The notes under the pieces were generated by a model that saw nothing but the letters and a program-made list of their open reading frames with translations, had not been told where the DNA came from and did no database searches. A stretch of DNA of 64,000 bases from Gemmatimonadota bacterium (GTDB lineage Bacteria; Gemmatimonadota; Gemmatimonadetes; Palauibacterales; Palauibacteraceae), in the NCBI GenBank assembly GCA_022826685.1, contig JAJDUL010000034.1, forward strand, positions 1 through 64,000. The letters are read 5' to 3'. A program made the position numbers and the translations under genes. Of this stretch, positions 40,409 to 49,615 are shown in pieces. Each line of letters starts with the position of its first letter. Positions within the stretch are counted from its first letter, which is position 1.

Positions 40409-42130
40409 TTACCGAACGACGAGATCCCGCGCCCGGCGTTCCGCAGCCTGTTGCTCACGAATGCGCTCAAGCGCAAAGGTCACCCGCTCCAGCGCAGCGT
40501 CGAGGCTGCCGGGAACGACGCTCGGCGTAGGATCGCCGGCCGAACTCGCACCGCCACCACCGAACGTGTAGATGTCGCGCTGAAGCACTTCGAGGTCGGC
40601 GGCCGGCAGCGGCAGCTGCAGCGCCGTACCCGCCGGCAGGATGTCGTTGCGACGTCCGTGCCAGAACTCGAGTCCGCCAAACACGTTGAACACGTTCTCG
40701 AAGTGCTCGAACCACATCGCATCCCGCAAGTTGCCGCAGCGGCCCTGTACATCGTACCGCTTCCGGGGCGTGCACTCGCCCGCACCGTTGGACGGGACAA
40801 CATCCGTCGGATTCGACGGAGCCGGAGGAAGCCCGGCTTCCATCCGTGTCTTGTTCACGATCTCCGCGGCGCCCGCAAAATTGCCCATGCGGTAGTGGCC
40901 CTCTGCGACGTAGTGATCCATCTCCTGCGCCGTCATGTGCTCCATCGGCCCGAAGAAGCAGAAGCTGCAGCTCAGCGTGTAGGCGTCATACCGTATGTCG
41001 CCGTAGTGCGACTGGCGGTACGTACCGCGCTCCGGCCGGAAGATGATCGTCGAGTTGTACTTCGACCGCGGACCGTCGGAGGCGACCGATGGACTCACGA
41101 CCTCCGACTTCGCGCCGTTCTCATTGGCCGGAAAACGCATGTCGTCTCCGAACGCCATTTTGCGCGCGGTGCGCTGCTGCGTCGGGATCGAGAGCCAGTC
41201 CTGATACTCGCCGCTCTGGTCGGCCATGCCCACCCAGTCCATGTGCATCCGGTGCCAGGTGTTGTTCTCCTGCATGAGCGACTTGAGGCCATCGAACCAC
41301 GGGCTGTCGGACGAGGAGTCCTCACCCTCGATCACGACGTCCCGGATGCCGTTCTGGGCGTTGGAGATGATCTGGCCCCAGTTGGCGCCCGCAGCCTCGG
41401 CGTCGGTTCGCGGCATGTTCGCCGCGCAGCGCGCCTTCCAGCCCACGAGATAGTCCGCCCACTGGTTGTTGTCCCACGCATTTCCGTTGATCCACGCTTC
41501 GTCGAGCGTGAACGAACTCGCCCGGGCCTGCGACTCCGCCGCGTCCAGCTTGCCCATCGCATAGCTGAACATGCCGTTGTAATCGACCGTATCGAGTTCG
41601 CCGCTTAGGTCCGTCGTCTCATCGACGATGAAGGCCTGATCGTACCACAGCGCGAGCAGGCACGAGAGGATCGCCTGACTGCCCGCCGCGACGGCGAGGG
41701 CGCGCGCATTCCGCTCACCGCCCGGCCCGATCTCGAGGCCCGCCTCGATGGCCCGGACTCCGTCCGATGCTCCGGAGATGCCGCCGTAGGCGTCACCCCA
41801 GTTGGCCTCGAAGACGTAGGCCCAGCGATACGAAGGCGAGTTGGGCAGGGCCTCGCGGGGCTCACGACCGAGGTCGTTCATCCCCATGTTGCCCCACGTC
41901 GCCGTGTGGCGACTCGCCATGTGGCCGAACGCGAAGTTCGAGTTGTTCCAATAATGTCCGATTTCCCAGACCTTGAGGAAGGAGCTCGCGATGAGCGTCT
42001 CCACATCGTCCGGGCCGGCGAGGGCTCGCGCCCGGTCCGGCTCGTTCAGGTTGTCGACCTGAAGGTCGCAGCCCGAAAAGCCGACCGTCAGCGCCAGCGC
42101 AAAGGCCGGTAGCGTCAGCTTCGTTTTCAT
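40409..42130 (-). CDS. SusD/RagB-family outer-membrane nutrient-binding lipoprotein (pair C)
   Basis: 573 aa from ATG 42130 with GGAGAG upstream; the longer open frame to 42349 covers the intergenic gap. Lipobox FSGC. Overall similar to copies A and B, with the CSFC pair at C388/C391, then GECTPRKRYDVQGRCGN and FEHFENVFNVFGGLEFWHGRRN. Encoded 100 nt after its SusC, a wider gap than in the other pairs. Ligand unknown. Confidence 0.92.
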   Translation of the reverse strand: MKTKLTLPAFALALTVGFSGCDLQVDNLNEPDRARALAGPDDVETLIASSFLKVWEIGHYWNNSNFAFGHMASRHTATWGNMGMNDLGREPREALPNSPSYRWAYVFEANWGDAYGGISGASDGVRAIEAGLEIGPGGERNARALAVAAGSQAILSCLLALWYDQAFIVDETTDLSGELDTVDYNGMFSYAMGKLDAAESQARASSFTLDEAWINGNAWDNNQWADYLVGWKARCAANMPRTDAEAAGANWGQIISNAQNGIRDVVIEGEDSSSDSPWFDGLKSLMQENNTWHRMHMDWVGMADQSGEYQDWLSIPTQQRTARKMAFGDDMRFPANENGAKSEVVSPSVASDGPRSKYNSTIIFRPERGTYRQSHYGDIRYDAYTLSCSFCFFGPMEHMTAQEMDHYVAEGHYRMGNFAGAAEIVNKTRMEAGLPPAPSNPTDVVPSNGAGECTPRKRYDVQGRCGNLRDAMWFEHFENVFNVFGGLEFWHGRRNDILPAGTALQLPLPAADLEVLQRDIYTFGGGGASSAGDPTPSVVPGSLDAALERVTFALERIREQQAAERRARDLVVR

Positions 42131-42230
42131 GATCTCTCCGTTGTTCAATCGGGTGTCTTCGGACCCCCGCGTCGTGACGAGGCCGGGCCGCCCTCGCAGA
42201 GGGCGACCCGCCACTGCCACGGGCAGGGAA

Positions 42231-45200
42231 TCAGAATACCAGTTCGGCCGAGAAGGTGAACGACCGGAAGTTCGGATATCCAAAGCTGTCCACCCGGTTG
42301 AGCGCGGCACTACCAAGCTGGCCGCCACCCCCACCGACCTCGGGGTCATAGCCGCGGTAGTCTGTGATTGTGAACAGATTACGACCGATCACGTTGAGCG
42401 TAACCCGGTCGAAGACGCCGCTGAACAGGCTTTCGACCATGTTCTGCGGCAACGTGTAGCCGAGCGAAAGCTCACGCAGCTTGACCCAACTGCCGTCCTC
42501 GCGGAACCAGGAGTTGTCGGCGTTGACCGAGTAGACCGCGGAGGCGTAGCCCACGGGCTTGTTGTTCTCCAGCGGCTTGCCCGTCTGGTCCGTGTCCTCA
42601 CCCCGCAGCTCGCGAAGCGCCCACTGCGCCGTGCCGTTGTAGATCGACTGGCCCTGCGAGGTCTCCACGAGCGCGTTCAGGCTGAGGCCGTGATACCGGA
42701 AGTTCGTCGCGAGCGACGCGTTGAAGTCCGGCGTCGTGTTCCCGAACGGCAGGAACTCGGTCAGCGTGCACTTCTCTTCATAGTCGCCAGGATTCTTCGC
42801 CACGCACGCCGGCGAGAAATCCTGAACCTTGATCGGCAGGCCCCAGTGGTACGAGTTGCTGCCGTCCGCCGTGGCGACCTCGACCTGCGTCCCCCACAGC
42901 TTCTTGCTGAAGCCCTCCGTGAAGGCCGCGCCGCCCGTCGGGACGAGGAGGCCGTCATCGTTGACCTGGAAGTTGGCGTTGCAATCGGAGGCCGACACGC
43001 CGATCGGCTGCAGATCCGCGCAACTGGTGGCCCACACTTCGCCCCACAGTTCGCCGAGCGGACGACCCTCGGAGACGTAGAAGTTGCCGAACGTGTAGTC
43101 GGGCACGTCCAATCGCGTGATCTCCTGCCGCGTCCGGTCCCAGTTCAGCCGGAACTGCAGGCCCATGTCCTGCTCGTCGATCACGGCGTAGCGCATGGAG
43201 ATCTCATACGTCGATGCCGCGATCTCGCCCGCGTTCTGCCACTGGCTCGAGAAGCCCACGAACGCCGGCTGCGGAACCTGCAGGAGCTGCTGGTCCGTCG
43301 TCTGCCACGCATACGTCAGGTCGAGACCGAGGTTCTCGAAGAACACGAAATTCAATCCCGCCTCTTTCTCGGACGTGAACTCCGGCTTCAACGCCCGGTT
43401 CCCGAGGTTGATCGGGAAGATCGCGCCCGCCGAGACTCCGAAAGTCTCGTACTGGGCCTCGAAGTTCGGCCGACCGCCCGCCGTCCCCAGCGAGAAGCGC
43501 AGCTTCAGCTCATCGATCGCGTCGATGTTCCAGAAGTCCTCCTGAGAGACCCGCCACGCGACCGAGCCGCGGTAGTAGGTCTGCCACCGTTCATCGGGTC
43601 CGAACAGCGAGGAACCGTCACGCCGAATGAGGCCGTCGACGATGTAACGGCCGCGGTAGTCGGCGCTCGCGATACCGAACAGCCCCTCCGCCTTGATCGC
43701 GCGGACCTCGTTTTCACCGCTGGTCTCGCCGATGATCGCACCGAAGTTCGGCACGTCCTGCACCGAGAACCGGCTACCGAACACGCCGTTGGACGCAAAG
43801 CTCTGGTCTTCGATCAGGTAGCGGGCCTTCCCGCGCACCGTGAGGTCGCCGTCCATGAACGTCCGGCTCGCGCCGAGTGTCACCGACGCGTTGACCGCCT
43901 CATTCACCTGGCTGCGCTCCTCCAAGCTGCCGCCGGTAAAGTCGCCGACGCCGCCGCCACCGAGGCTACGCTCGTTCTTGGGCCGGATCGTGTAATCGCT
44001 CCAGTCCGTCCGGTCGAAGGAGGCATTCGCCTCGAGCGTCAGCCAGTCGATGGCCGCGGGGGAGAAGTTGAGGTCGACGGAACCCATCGTTCGCGTCCGC
44101 TCGTCCCGGCTGTCGTTCGTGGCCAGCAGGTAGAGCGGGTTCTCCTCGATCGACTGCGGGTCCGCGCCGATCTCCGGATAGCCGTCCGTCGGATCGATCT
44201 GCGTGAGGTCGATCGCGGGCGACATGAAGGTGAGCCGGGAGAAGGCGCCGGTCGACACCGCCTTGTCGTCCTGGTCGGAGCGCGAGTAGAAGCCGCTCGC
44301 CGCGATGTCGAGATCGCCGAAGCGCGTGTCGACGTTCAGGCGCACGTTCTGCCGCTCGTAGCCTTCGTCGTTCGGGAGTCCCACGTCGTAGGCCGTCAGG
44401 CCCTGTGCGACGCGATCCGCGTTCAGCGTGGCGAGATTGTCGATGCAGGCGGAGCAACTCACGACACCGGCCTCGCGGAACTGGTTCACGCTCACCCGGA
44501 AGCTCGACTCGCCGAACCGGCCCGTCACGGCGCCGTAAATGTCCATCGTCTCGCCGGGATCGAAGAATGTGTCCATGTGGTCGAACAGCTCGTTCGGGAA
44601 CGCCTGGTTCGCGAACGCGGTCTGCGGCGTTGCCGCGTCGCCCGGGTTGATCTGGTTGTAGAGCCGGGCGGAACCGAAACCGGGGCGGTTCAGGTCGCGG
44701 AAGTCGACCTCGCTGCCCTCGCTGTCGATGAACTTCGTGCCGGACGCGTTCATCTCGTACGGGTGCGAACGCACGAGGCCGACGTCGCCGACGAGCTGGC
44801 CGAAGCCGTACTCGCCGCGGCCCGTGATGTTCAACGAGTTCGTCTGCAGGCCGGTACCGCGCTTCGTCGTGATCTCGATCACGCCGTTCTGCGCCCGCGA
44901 ACCGTACAGCGAAGCCGCCGCCGCGCCCTTCACGATCTCCACGTGGTCGATGTCCAGCGCGCCCACGTCCGAAAGCGACGCGCCGTCGGCCTGGATCACG
45001 CCGTCGATTACGATCAGCGGCGACTGGCTCCGGCCGGTAGCGTTGATCGACGTCGGGCCGCGCAGCGTGATGGACGCCTCCGCTCCGGGCTGGCCGGAAC
45101 CGGAAATTACGGAGACGCCGGCCGCCTTACCGGCCAGCAACGAGGAGGCGTCCGCCGCCGGGACCGGAAGGTCCTGCGCCGACAGCCGCTCCACCGTGAA

Positions 45201-45611
45201 CGGGAGCTTCACCTGAGGCGTCTCGCCCACCACGCCCGTCACGACGATGTCCTGGAGGCGAAGCGCCGTCTGCGTCACGGAGAAGTCCACCGACGCCACC
45301 TGACCCGACGCCACCGTCACCGTCTGCGACAGCTCCCGGTAGCCGATCAGGCGGACCGTCACGGTCTGCTCGCCCGCCGGTACGCCGTCCAGCCGGTACG
45401 TGCCCTCCGGACCCGACAGCGAACCGATCACCGTTCCCGCAACGAACACCTGCGCGCCAGCCACCGGGGCCAGCGACTCCGCGTCGGTCACCGTCCCCGA
45501 GATCGCTCCCTGAGCGAGCAGCGGGGCCGCGCCGATAAAGAGCCAGGCGCTCACTGCTGTGGCGGTCAGCGCGCTCGCGCGCCGCCGCCGCCCTGACAAA
45601 TGAAACAACAT
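42231..45611 (-). CDS. SusC/RagA-family TonB-dependent outer-membrane transporter (pair C)
   Basis: 1126 aa from ATG 45611, with GGAGGGAG nearby; a 100-residue upstream extension is a non-coding artefact. Same domain order as copies A and B and the same length as A. CSAC pair C386/C389. Plug motifs LRGPTSINATGRS and VEIVKGAAAASLYGSRAQNGVIEI. Barrel regions such as YGLTAYDVGL, DIAASGFYSRSDQDDKAV and FSAELVF at the end. It is the first gene of the three-pair cluster on the minus strand, so any cluster promoter would lie in 45612-46044. Likely imports a distinct oligomer. Confidence 0.95.
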   Translation of the reverse strand: MLFHLSGRRRRASALTATAVSAWLFIGAAPLLAQGAISGTVTDAESLAPVAGAQVFVAGTVIGSLSGPEGTYRLDGVPAGEQTVTVRLIGYRELSQTVTVASGQVASVDFSVTQTALRLQDIVVTGVVGETPQVKLPFTVERLSAQDLPVPAADASSLLAGKAAGVSVISGSGQPGAEASITLRGPTSINATGRSQSPLIVIDGVIQADGASLSDVGALDIDHVEIVKGAAAASLYGSRAQNGVIEITTKRGTGLQTNSLNITGRGEYGFGQLVGDVGLVRSHPYEMNASGTKFIDSEGSEVDFRDLNRPGFGSARLYNQINPGDAATPQTAFANQAFPNELFDHMDTFFDPGETMDIYGAVTGRFGESSFRVSVNQFREAGVVSCSACIDNLATLNADRVAQGLTAYDVGLPNDEGYERQNVRLNVDTRFGDLDIAASGFYSRSDQDDKAVSTGAFSRLTFMSPAIDLTQIDPTDGYPEIGADPQSIEENPLYLLATNDSRDERTRTMGSVDLNFSPAAIDWLTLEANASFDRTDWSDYTIRPKNERSLGGGGVGDFTGGSLEERSQVNEAVNASVTLGASRTFMDGDLTVRGKARYLIEDQSFASNGVFGSRFSVQDVPNFGAIIGETSGENEVRAIKAEGLFGIASADYRGRYIVDGLIRRDGSSLFGPDERWQTYYRGSVAWRVSQEDFWNIDAIDELKLRFSLGTAGGRPNFEAQYETFGVSAGAIFPINLGNRALKPEFTSEKEAGLNFVFFENLGLDLTYAWQTTDQQLLQVPQPAFVGFSSQWQNAGEIAASTYEISMRYAVIDEQDMGLQFRLNWDRTRQEITRLDVPDYTFGNFYVSEGRPLGELWGEVWATSCADLQPIGVSASDCNANFQVNDDGLLVPTGGAAFTEGFSKKLWGTQVEVATADGSNSYHWGLPIKVQDFSPACVAKNPGDYEEKCTLTEFLPFGNTTPDFNASLATNFRYHGLSLNALVETSQGQSIYNGTAQWALRELRGEDTDQTGKPLENNKPVGYASAVYSVNADNSWFREDGSWVKLRELSLGYTLPQNMVESLFSGVFDRVTLNVIGRNLFTITDYRGYDPEVGGGGGQLGSAALNRVDSFGYPNFRSFTFSAELVF

Positions 45612-46044
45612 GGATCTCCCTCCTGTGGCAGTGGGATCCTCTGCGACCCGAACCTGTTCGAGGGCCGAACCCTCGCCCGACGCGGCCGGGTCATTACACC
45701 GCGTCGAGACCGAACAAAAGAGCCTTCCGGTCGTCGTTACCTGCGCGTCGTGTCGTGTCACTACTCCTTTACAACGATTGGCGGAACCGTTTTGCGACGT
45801 ACCGGACGCCGCGATGCCGGATGCGCAACGCGCAACGAGCCGAAACCGCGCTCCCCGCCACACTCCGAAGCTCGACGATTTCCACATGCGGCGCGCGGCC
45901 TTTCGGCGCACACCCGCAACTCCCCCGACGAACGGGACCGGTCAACATGAGAGCCAACTTCGGCCCGTGCAAGACCCTCCAAGGGACCGCTTCAGGACCC
46001 CGCGCGCGGCCACTCGCGCTTTCGAAACCCGGGACCTCAGGACC
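45612..46044. other. Intergenic region upstream of the SusCD cluster
   Basis: 433 nt between the pair-C SusC and tyrS, both on the minus strand. The 45625-45653 segment resembles the leader before pair-B SusC. A lower-GC stretch at 45700-45790 is the likeliest promoter zone for pair C but no convincing -35/-10 pair was found. Short open frames here have no coding character. Nothing else is recognised. Confidence 0.4.
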
Positions 46045-47259
46045 CTAGCAGTCCGCCAGAGCGACCCGCGCGAAGGTTCGTTTGCCCCGCTGCACGAGGT
46101 ACTCGCCTTCTCCCAGGCGGAGATCGCCCTCCCGGATCACCTTCCCGTCCACCCGTACCGCTCCCTGGCGTATGAGGCGACCCGCCTCGGAGGAGGAAGC
46201 CGCGAGTCCCGAATCACGAAGGATGTGCGCGATCCAGAGCGTCTCCTGATTCCCGAGCGAGAGCGACACGGCAGGGACATCCTCCGGCACTTCCCGGCGC
46301 CGGTGCAGGCGGTCGAACGCTTCCCGTGCCTCCTCGGCCGCGGCCGCGCCGTGGTAGCGGGCCACGAGGTCCCCGGCCAGCCACCGCTTGGCGGCGAGCG
46401 GATCGGTCTCCGCCTGGGCGCGGCGGGTATCGAGCGCCTCGCCGGAGGCGCTCGATACGAGCACGAGCCACTCCTCGAGCAGCGTGTCCGGGATCGACAT
46501 CACCCGCCCGAACGTCTCTCCCGCCTCCATCGCGATACCGACGTAGTTGCCGTAGCTCTTGGACATCTTCCGATGTCCGTCGGTCCCGCGCAGAAGCGGC
46601 ATGATGAGGCACACCTGCGGCTCCTGGCCCGCGCGCTCCTGGAGCGTTCTCCCCAGCAGCAGGTTGAACCGCTGATCCGTGCCCCCGAGTTCGACGTCGG
46701 CCCGCAGCGCGACGGAATCGTACGCCTGCATCATCGGATAGAGGAATTCGACGAGGCTGATGGGACGACCCTCCCGGTGACGCGCGGCGAAGTCGTCGCG
46801 TTCGAGCATGCGGGCGACGGTGTACTGCGAGGTCAGCCGCAGGATGTCCGCCAACGCGAGCCCGGCGAGCCATTCGCTGTTCTTCCGGATCTCCGTCGCC
46901 TCCGGATCGAGGATGCGGAATACCTGGTCCTCGTAGGTGGCCAGGTTCGACTCGATCTCCTCCTCGGACAGCATCGGCCGCGTCTCGTCCCTTCCGCTCG
47001 GGTCACCCACGCGGGCCGTGAAGTCGCCCATCACGAAGACCACGCGGTGGCCGAGTTCCTGGAAGGTCCGCAGCTTGTGGATCGACACGCCGTGGCCGAT
47101 GTGGAGATCGGGCCGGGTCGGGTCGAACCCCTGTTTAATAAGGAGAGGCCGATCCTCTCGCGCCGAACGCTCGAGCTTGGCCACGAGTTCGTCTTCGGGG
47201 ACGATGGACTCGGCTCCCGCCCGGATCCGGCGGACCTGTTCGTCTACGGGGAGAAACAT
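46045..47259 (-). CDS. tyrS: Tyrosyl-tRNA synthetase
   Basis: 404 aa from ATG 47259. Class I synthetase signatures: HIGH at residues 53-56 (DLHIGHGVS) and KMSKS at 231-235 (RKMSKSYGN), with tyrosine-pocket residues in YPMMQAYDSVALRADVELGGTDQRFN. The C-terminus carries an S4 RNA-binding domain (SSSEAGRLIRQGAVRVDGKVI). Family reaction: ATP-dependent charging of tRNA-Tyr. The layout with HIGH and an intact KMSKS matches the TyrS form with the S4 domain. It is divergent from PBP1A, and no strong ribosome binding site precedes the start. Confidence 0.95.
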   Translation of the reverse strand: MFLPVDEQVRRIRAGAESIVPEDELVAKLERSAREDRPLLIKQGFDPTRPDLHIGHGVSIHKLRTFQELGHRVVFVMGDFTARVGDPSGRDETRPMLSEEEIESNLATYEDQVFRILDPEATEIRKNSEWLAGLALADILRLTSQYTVARMLERDDFAARHREGRPISLVEFLYPMMQAYDSVALRADVELGGTDQRFNLLLGRTLQERAGQEPQVCLIMPLLRGTDGHRKMSKSYGNYVGIAMEAGETFGRVMSIPDTLLEEWLVLVSSASGEALDTRRAQAETDPLAAKRWLAGDLVARYHGAAAAEEAREAFDRLHRRREVPEDVPAVSLSLGNQETLWIAHILRDSGLAASSSEAGRLIRQGAVRVDGKVIREGDLRLGEGEYLVQRGKRTFARVALADC

Positions 47260-47403
47260 CTGCGCCTGGTGTCGGTATATTCCCTATCGTCCCGTCGCGG
47301 GTCGCTCCCGCCGGGGACGGCGTGACGATAGAATCGGGCCATCGGCGGTTCGACGCGAGGGGTGAAGAGTGAACGGCCGGGAGAACGCAGGGGGGGAACG
47401 GGG

Positions 47404-49587
47404 ATGATCCGTCGACGACGAGGCGCGCGCCGGTCGCGGGGCGCGAAGAAGCGGACGCCCCGGAAGGGCGCGCCCCGGAAGCGGACCCATGTGCGGCGGA
47501 TTCTGCTGCTCGCGGTCCTGATCGGCGGCGGACTGGGGGGAGGCGTGGCGTGGCGCGGGTGGACGCACGTGTGCGACGAGTGCCCCTCCATCGCCCAGAT
47601 CTACGCCTTCGAACCCAGGGAAGCGACGAAACTCTTCGCGGCGGACGGATCGCTCCTCGCGGAACTCGCCATCGAACGGCGGACGCCCATCCGGATGGAG
47701 GCGCTTCCGCGCCATGTGTATAATGCTTTCATCGCCGTTGAGGACAAGCGTTTCTGGGGGCACGCGGGGGTGGATCTGCTGCGGACGACCCGGGCCTTTT
47801 TCGACTTCCTGATGAGGGGGTACGGGGCCGCGGGAGGGAGTTCGATCACACAGCAGCTCGCGGGCAACATGTTCGAGAGCTCCGTGAACCGGCGCGACAT
47901 CAGCATCCGGAGGAAGCTGCGCGAGATGCGGGTCGCCATCGATCTCGAGCGCGCGTACAGCAAGTGGGAGATCCTCGAGGCCTACCTCAACCAGATCAAT
48001 TTCGACGGGGTGTTCGGGGTCCAGGCCGCGGCGGAGCGCTACTTCGGAAAGACCGCGGCGCAGCTCAATCTGCCGGAGGCGGCGCTGCTCGCGGCCATCC
48101 CGCGGAATCCGGCGGGGTACAACCCGATCCGCCGCCCCGAGCGGGCCGTCGGACGGCGCAATCTCGTCCTTCAACTGATGGCCGCGCAGGGACTCGTGAG
48201 CATCGAGGACGCCGAGGCGGCGAAGGCGTATCCTCTGGAACTCGCGAGGGGAGCCCGCATCGAGCAGGACGCGCCCTACTTCGTGGAATGGGTGCGGCAG
48301 CGGCTCTACGATCGATACGGCACCGACATCTACGAGAAGGGGTTCCGCGTCTACACGACGCTCGACCCGGATCTCCAGGCGGTCGCGGATTCCGCGCTTC
48401 TCGCCCAGCTGGAGTGGGTGGACCGCCACCCGGCCTATTCCGGCGTCACCTTCGAGGAAGTGCGGGCGTGGCCGCCCGACAGCCTGTACCAGGTGAGCCG
48501 CGGAGGCGCGGAGATGCCGTACGTGCAGGGGATGTTCATCGCGCTGGATGCGGCGACCGGCGACGTGCGCGCGATGGTGGGCGGGCGCGATTTCGGCGAC
48601 TCCGAGTTCAACCGCGCGACCCAGGCCATCCGGCAGCCGGGCTCCGTGTTCAAGCCGTTCGTCTTCGCGACGGCGATCGCGGCCGGCATCCCGGCATCGG
48701 AAATCATCTACGACCAGCCGTACTACCTCGAGAACGTCGGCGGCGATCCCTACGCGCCGCGCAACTTCGACAACGACTTCAAGGGCCCGCTGACCCTGCG
48801 GCGGGCGCTCGCCCGGTCCATCAACATCGTGGCGGTCAAGCTGGGGCAGCGCGTCGGCGAGGAGTCGTTCGCGCAGATGGCCGAGCGCATGGGCATCTCA
48901 TCGACGGTCCCGCGGGTGCCATCGGCCGCGATCGGCTCGATGGACGTTCGTCCGATCGAGATCGCCAGCGCCTACAGCACCTTCGCGAACCTCGGCGTCC
49001 GGGTCTCTCCCCGCTCGATTCTGCGCGTGGAGAGCAGGGACGGCCGCGTCCTCTGGGAGAGCCGGGTCCAGCGTGAGCGGGTACTGGAACCGGACATCGC
49101 CTGGATCGCCCAGTCCATGCTGCGCGATGCGGTGGACCAGGGGACCGGGACGCTGGCGGTGAGGTCTCGCTATGCGATTCCCTTCTCCGTTCCGGTGGCG
49201 GGCAAAACGGGAACGACGAACGATGCGACCAACACCTGGTTCGTCGGATTCACGCCGGACCTCGTGACGACGACGTGGATCGGGCTCGACCGGCCGCGAC
49301 GCATCTACAACGGCGCCACGGGCGGAGGCACTGCGGCGCCGGTCGGAGCCGCCGTGCTCGCACACTACTACGAGACGCACGAACACCCCGACCCGTGGGA
49401 GCGGCCGCCCGGTCTCATCGAGCGGATCGTGGACGAGACCACGGGGCTGCTGTCCACGCGCTGGTGTCCGATCGAGGCCAGTTATGTGGAGATCTACCTC
49501 GAGGGGACGGAACCGACCGAGACGTGCGACGAGCACGGGCCGTGGAGCGCGCGCGCCCCCGGCGGGCGAGATTTCGCGCGACACTAG
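47404..49587 (+). CDS. Class A penicillin-binding protein (PBP1A-type)
   Basis: 727 aa from ATG 47404 (GTG 47362 is a less likely longer start). Basic cytoplasmic tail, one membrane helix (RILLLAVLIGGGLGGGVAW), then the glycosyltransferase domain with catalytic Glu113 in IAVEDKRFWGHAGVD and GGSSITQQLAGN, RKLREMRVAIDLE and KWEILEAYLNQI. The transpeptidase domain has the SxxK motif with Ser414 in GSVFKPFVF, an SxN box (SINIVAVKLG) and the KTGT triad with Lys601 (AGKTGTTND). The C-terminus has a Cys pair (about 693 and 710 region, STRWCPIE and TETCDEHG). It polymerises and crosslinks peptidoglycan. Convergent with thymidine phosphorylase. Confidence 0.95.
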   Translation: MIRRRRGARRSRGAKKRTPRKGAPRKRTHVRRILLLAVLIGGGLGGGVAWRGWTHVCDECPSIAQIYAFEPREATKLFAADGSLLAELAIERRTPIRMEALPRHVYNAFIAVEDKRFWGHAGVDLLRTTRAFFDFLMRGYGAAGGSSITQQLAGNMFESSVNRRDISIRRKLREMRVAIDLERAYSKWEILEAYLNQINFDGVFGVQAAAERYFGKTAAQLNLPEAALLAAIPRNPAGYNPIRRPERAVGRRNLVLQLMAAQGLVSIEDAEAAKAYPLELARGARIEQDAPYFVEWVRQRLYDRYGTDIYEKGFRVYTTLDPDLQAVADSALLAQLEWVDRHPAYSGVTFEEVRAWPPDSLYQVSRGGAEMPYVQGMFIALDAATGDVRAMVGGRDFGDSEFNRATQAIRQPGSVFKPFVFATAIAAGIPASEIIYDQPYYLENVGGDPYAPRNFDNDFKGPLTLRRALARSINIVAVKLGQRVGEESFAQMAERMGISSTVPRVPSAAIGSMDVRPIEIASAYSTFANLGVRVSPRSILRVESRDGRVLWESRVQRERVLEPDIAWIAQSMLRDAVDQGTGTLAVRSRYAIPFSVPVAGKTGTTNDATNTWFVGFTPDLVTTTWIGLDRPRRIYNGATGGGTAAPVGAAVLAHYYETHEHPDPWERPPGLIERIVDETTGLLSTRWCPIEASYVEIYLEGTEPTETCDEHGPWSARAPGGRDFARH

Positions 49588-49615
49588 CGGTCCGTAGCAG
49601 AAAAACTGCGGCCGT

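Noticed and set aside
49588-49615. Small hairpin GCAG-aaaaa-CTGC between PBP1A and deoA
   Set aside because: Stem of only four bases; too weak to call a terminator.
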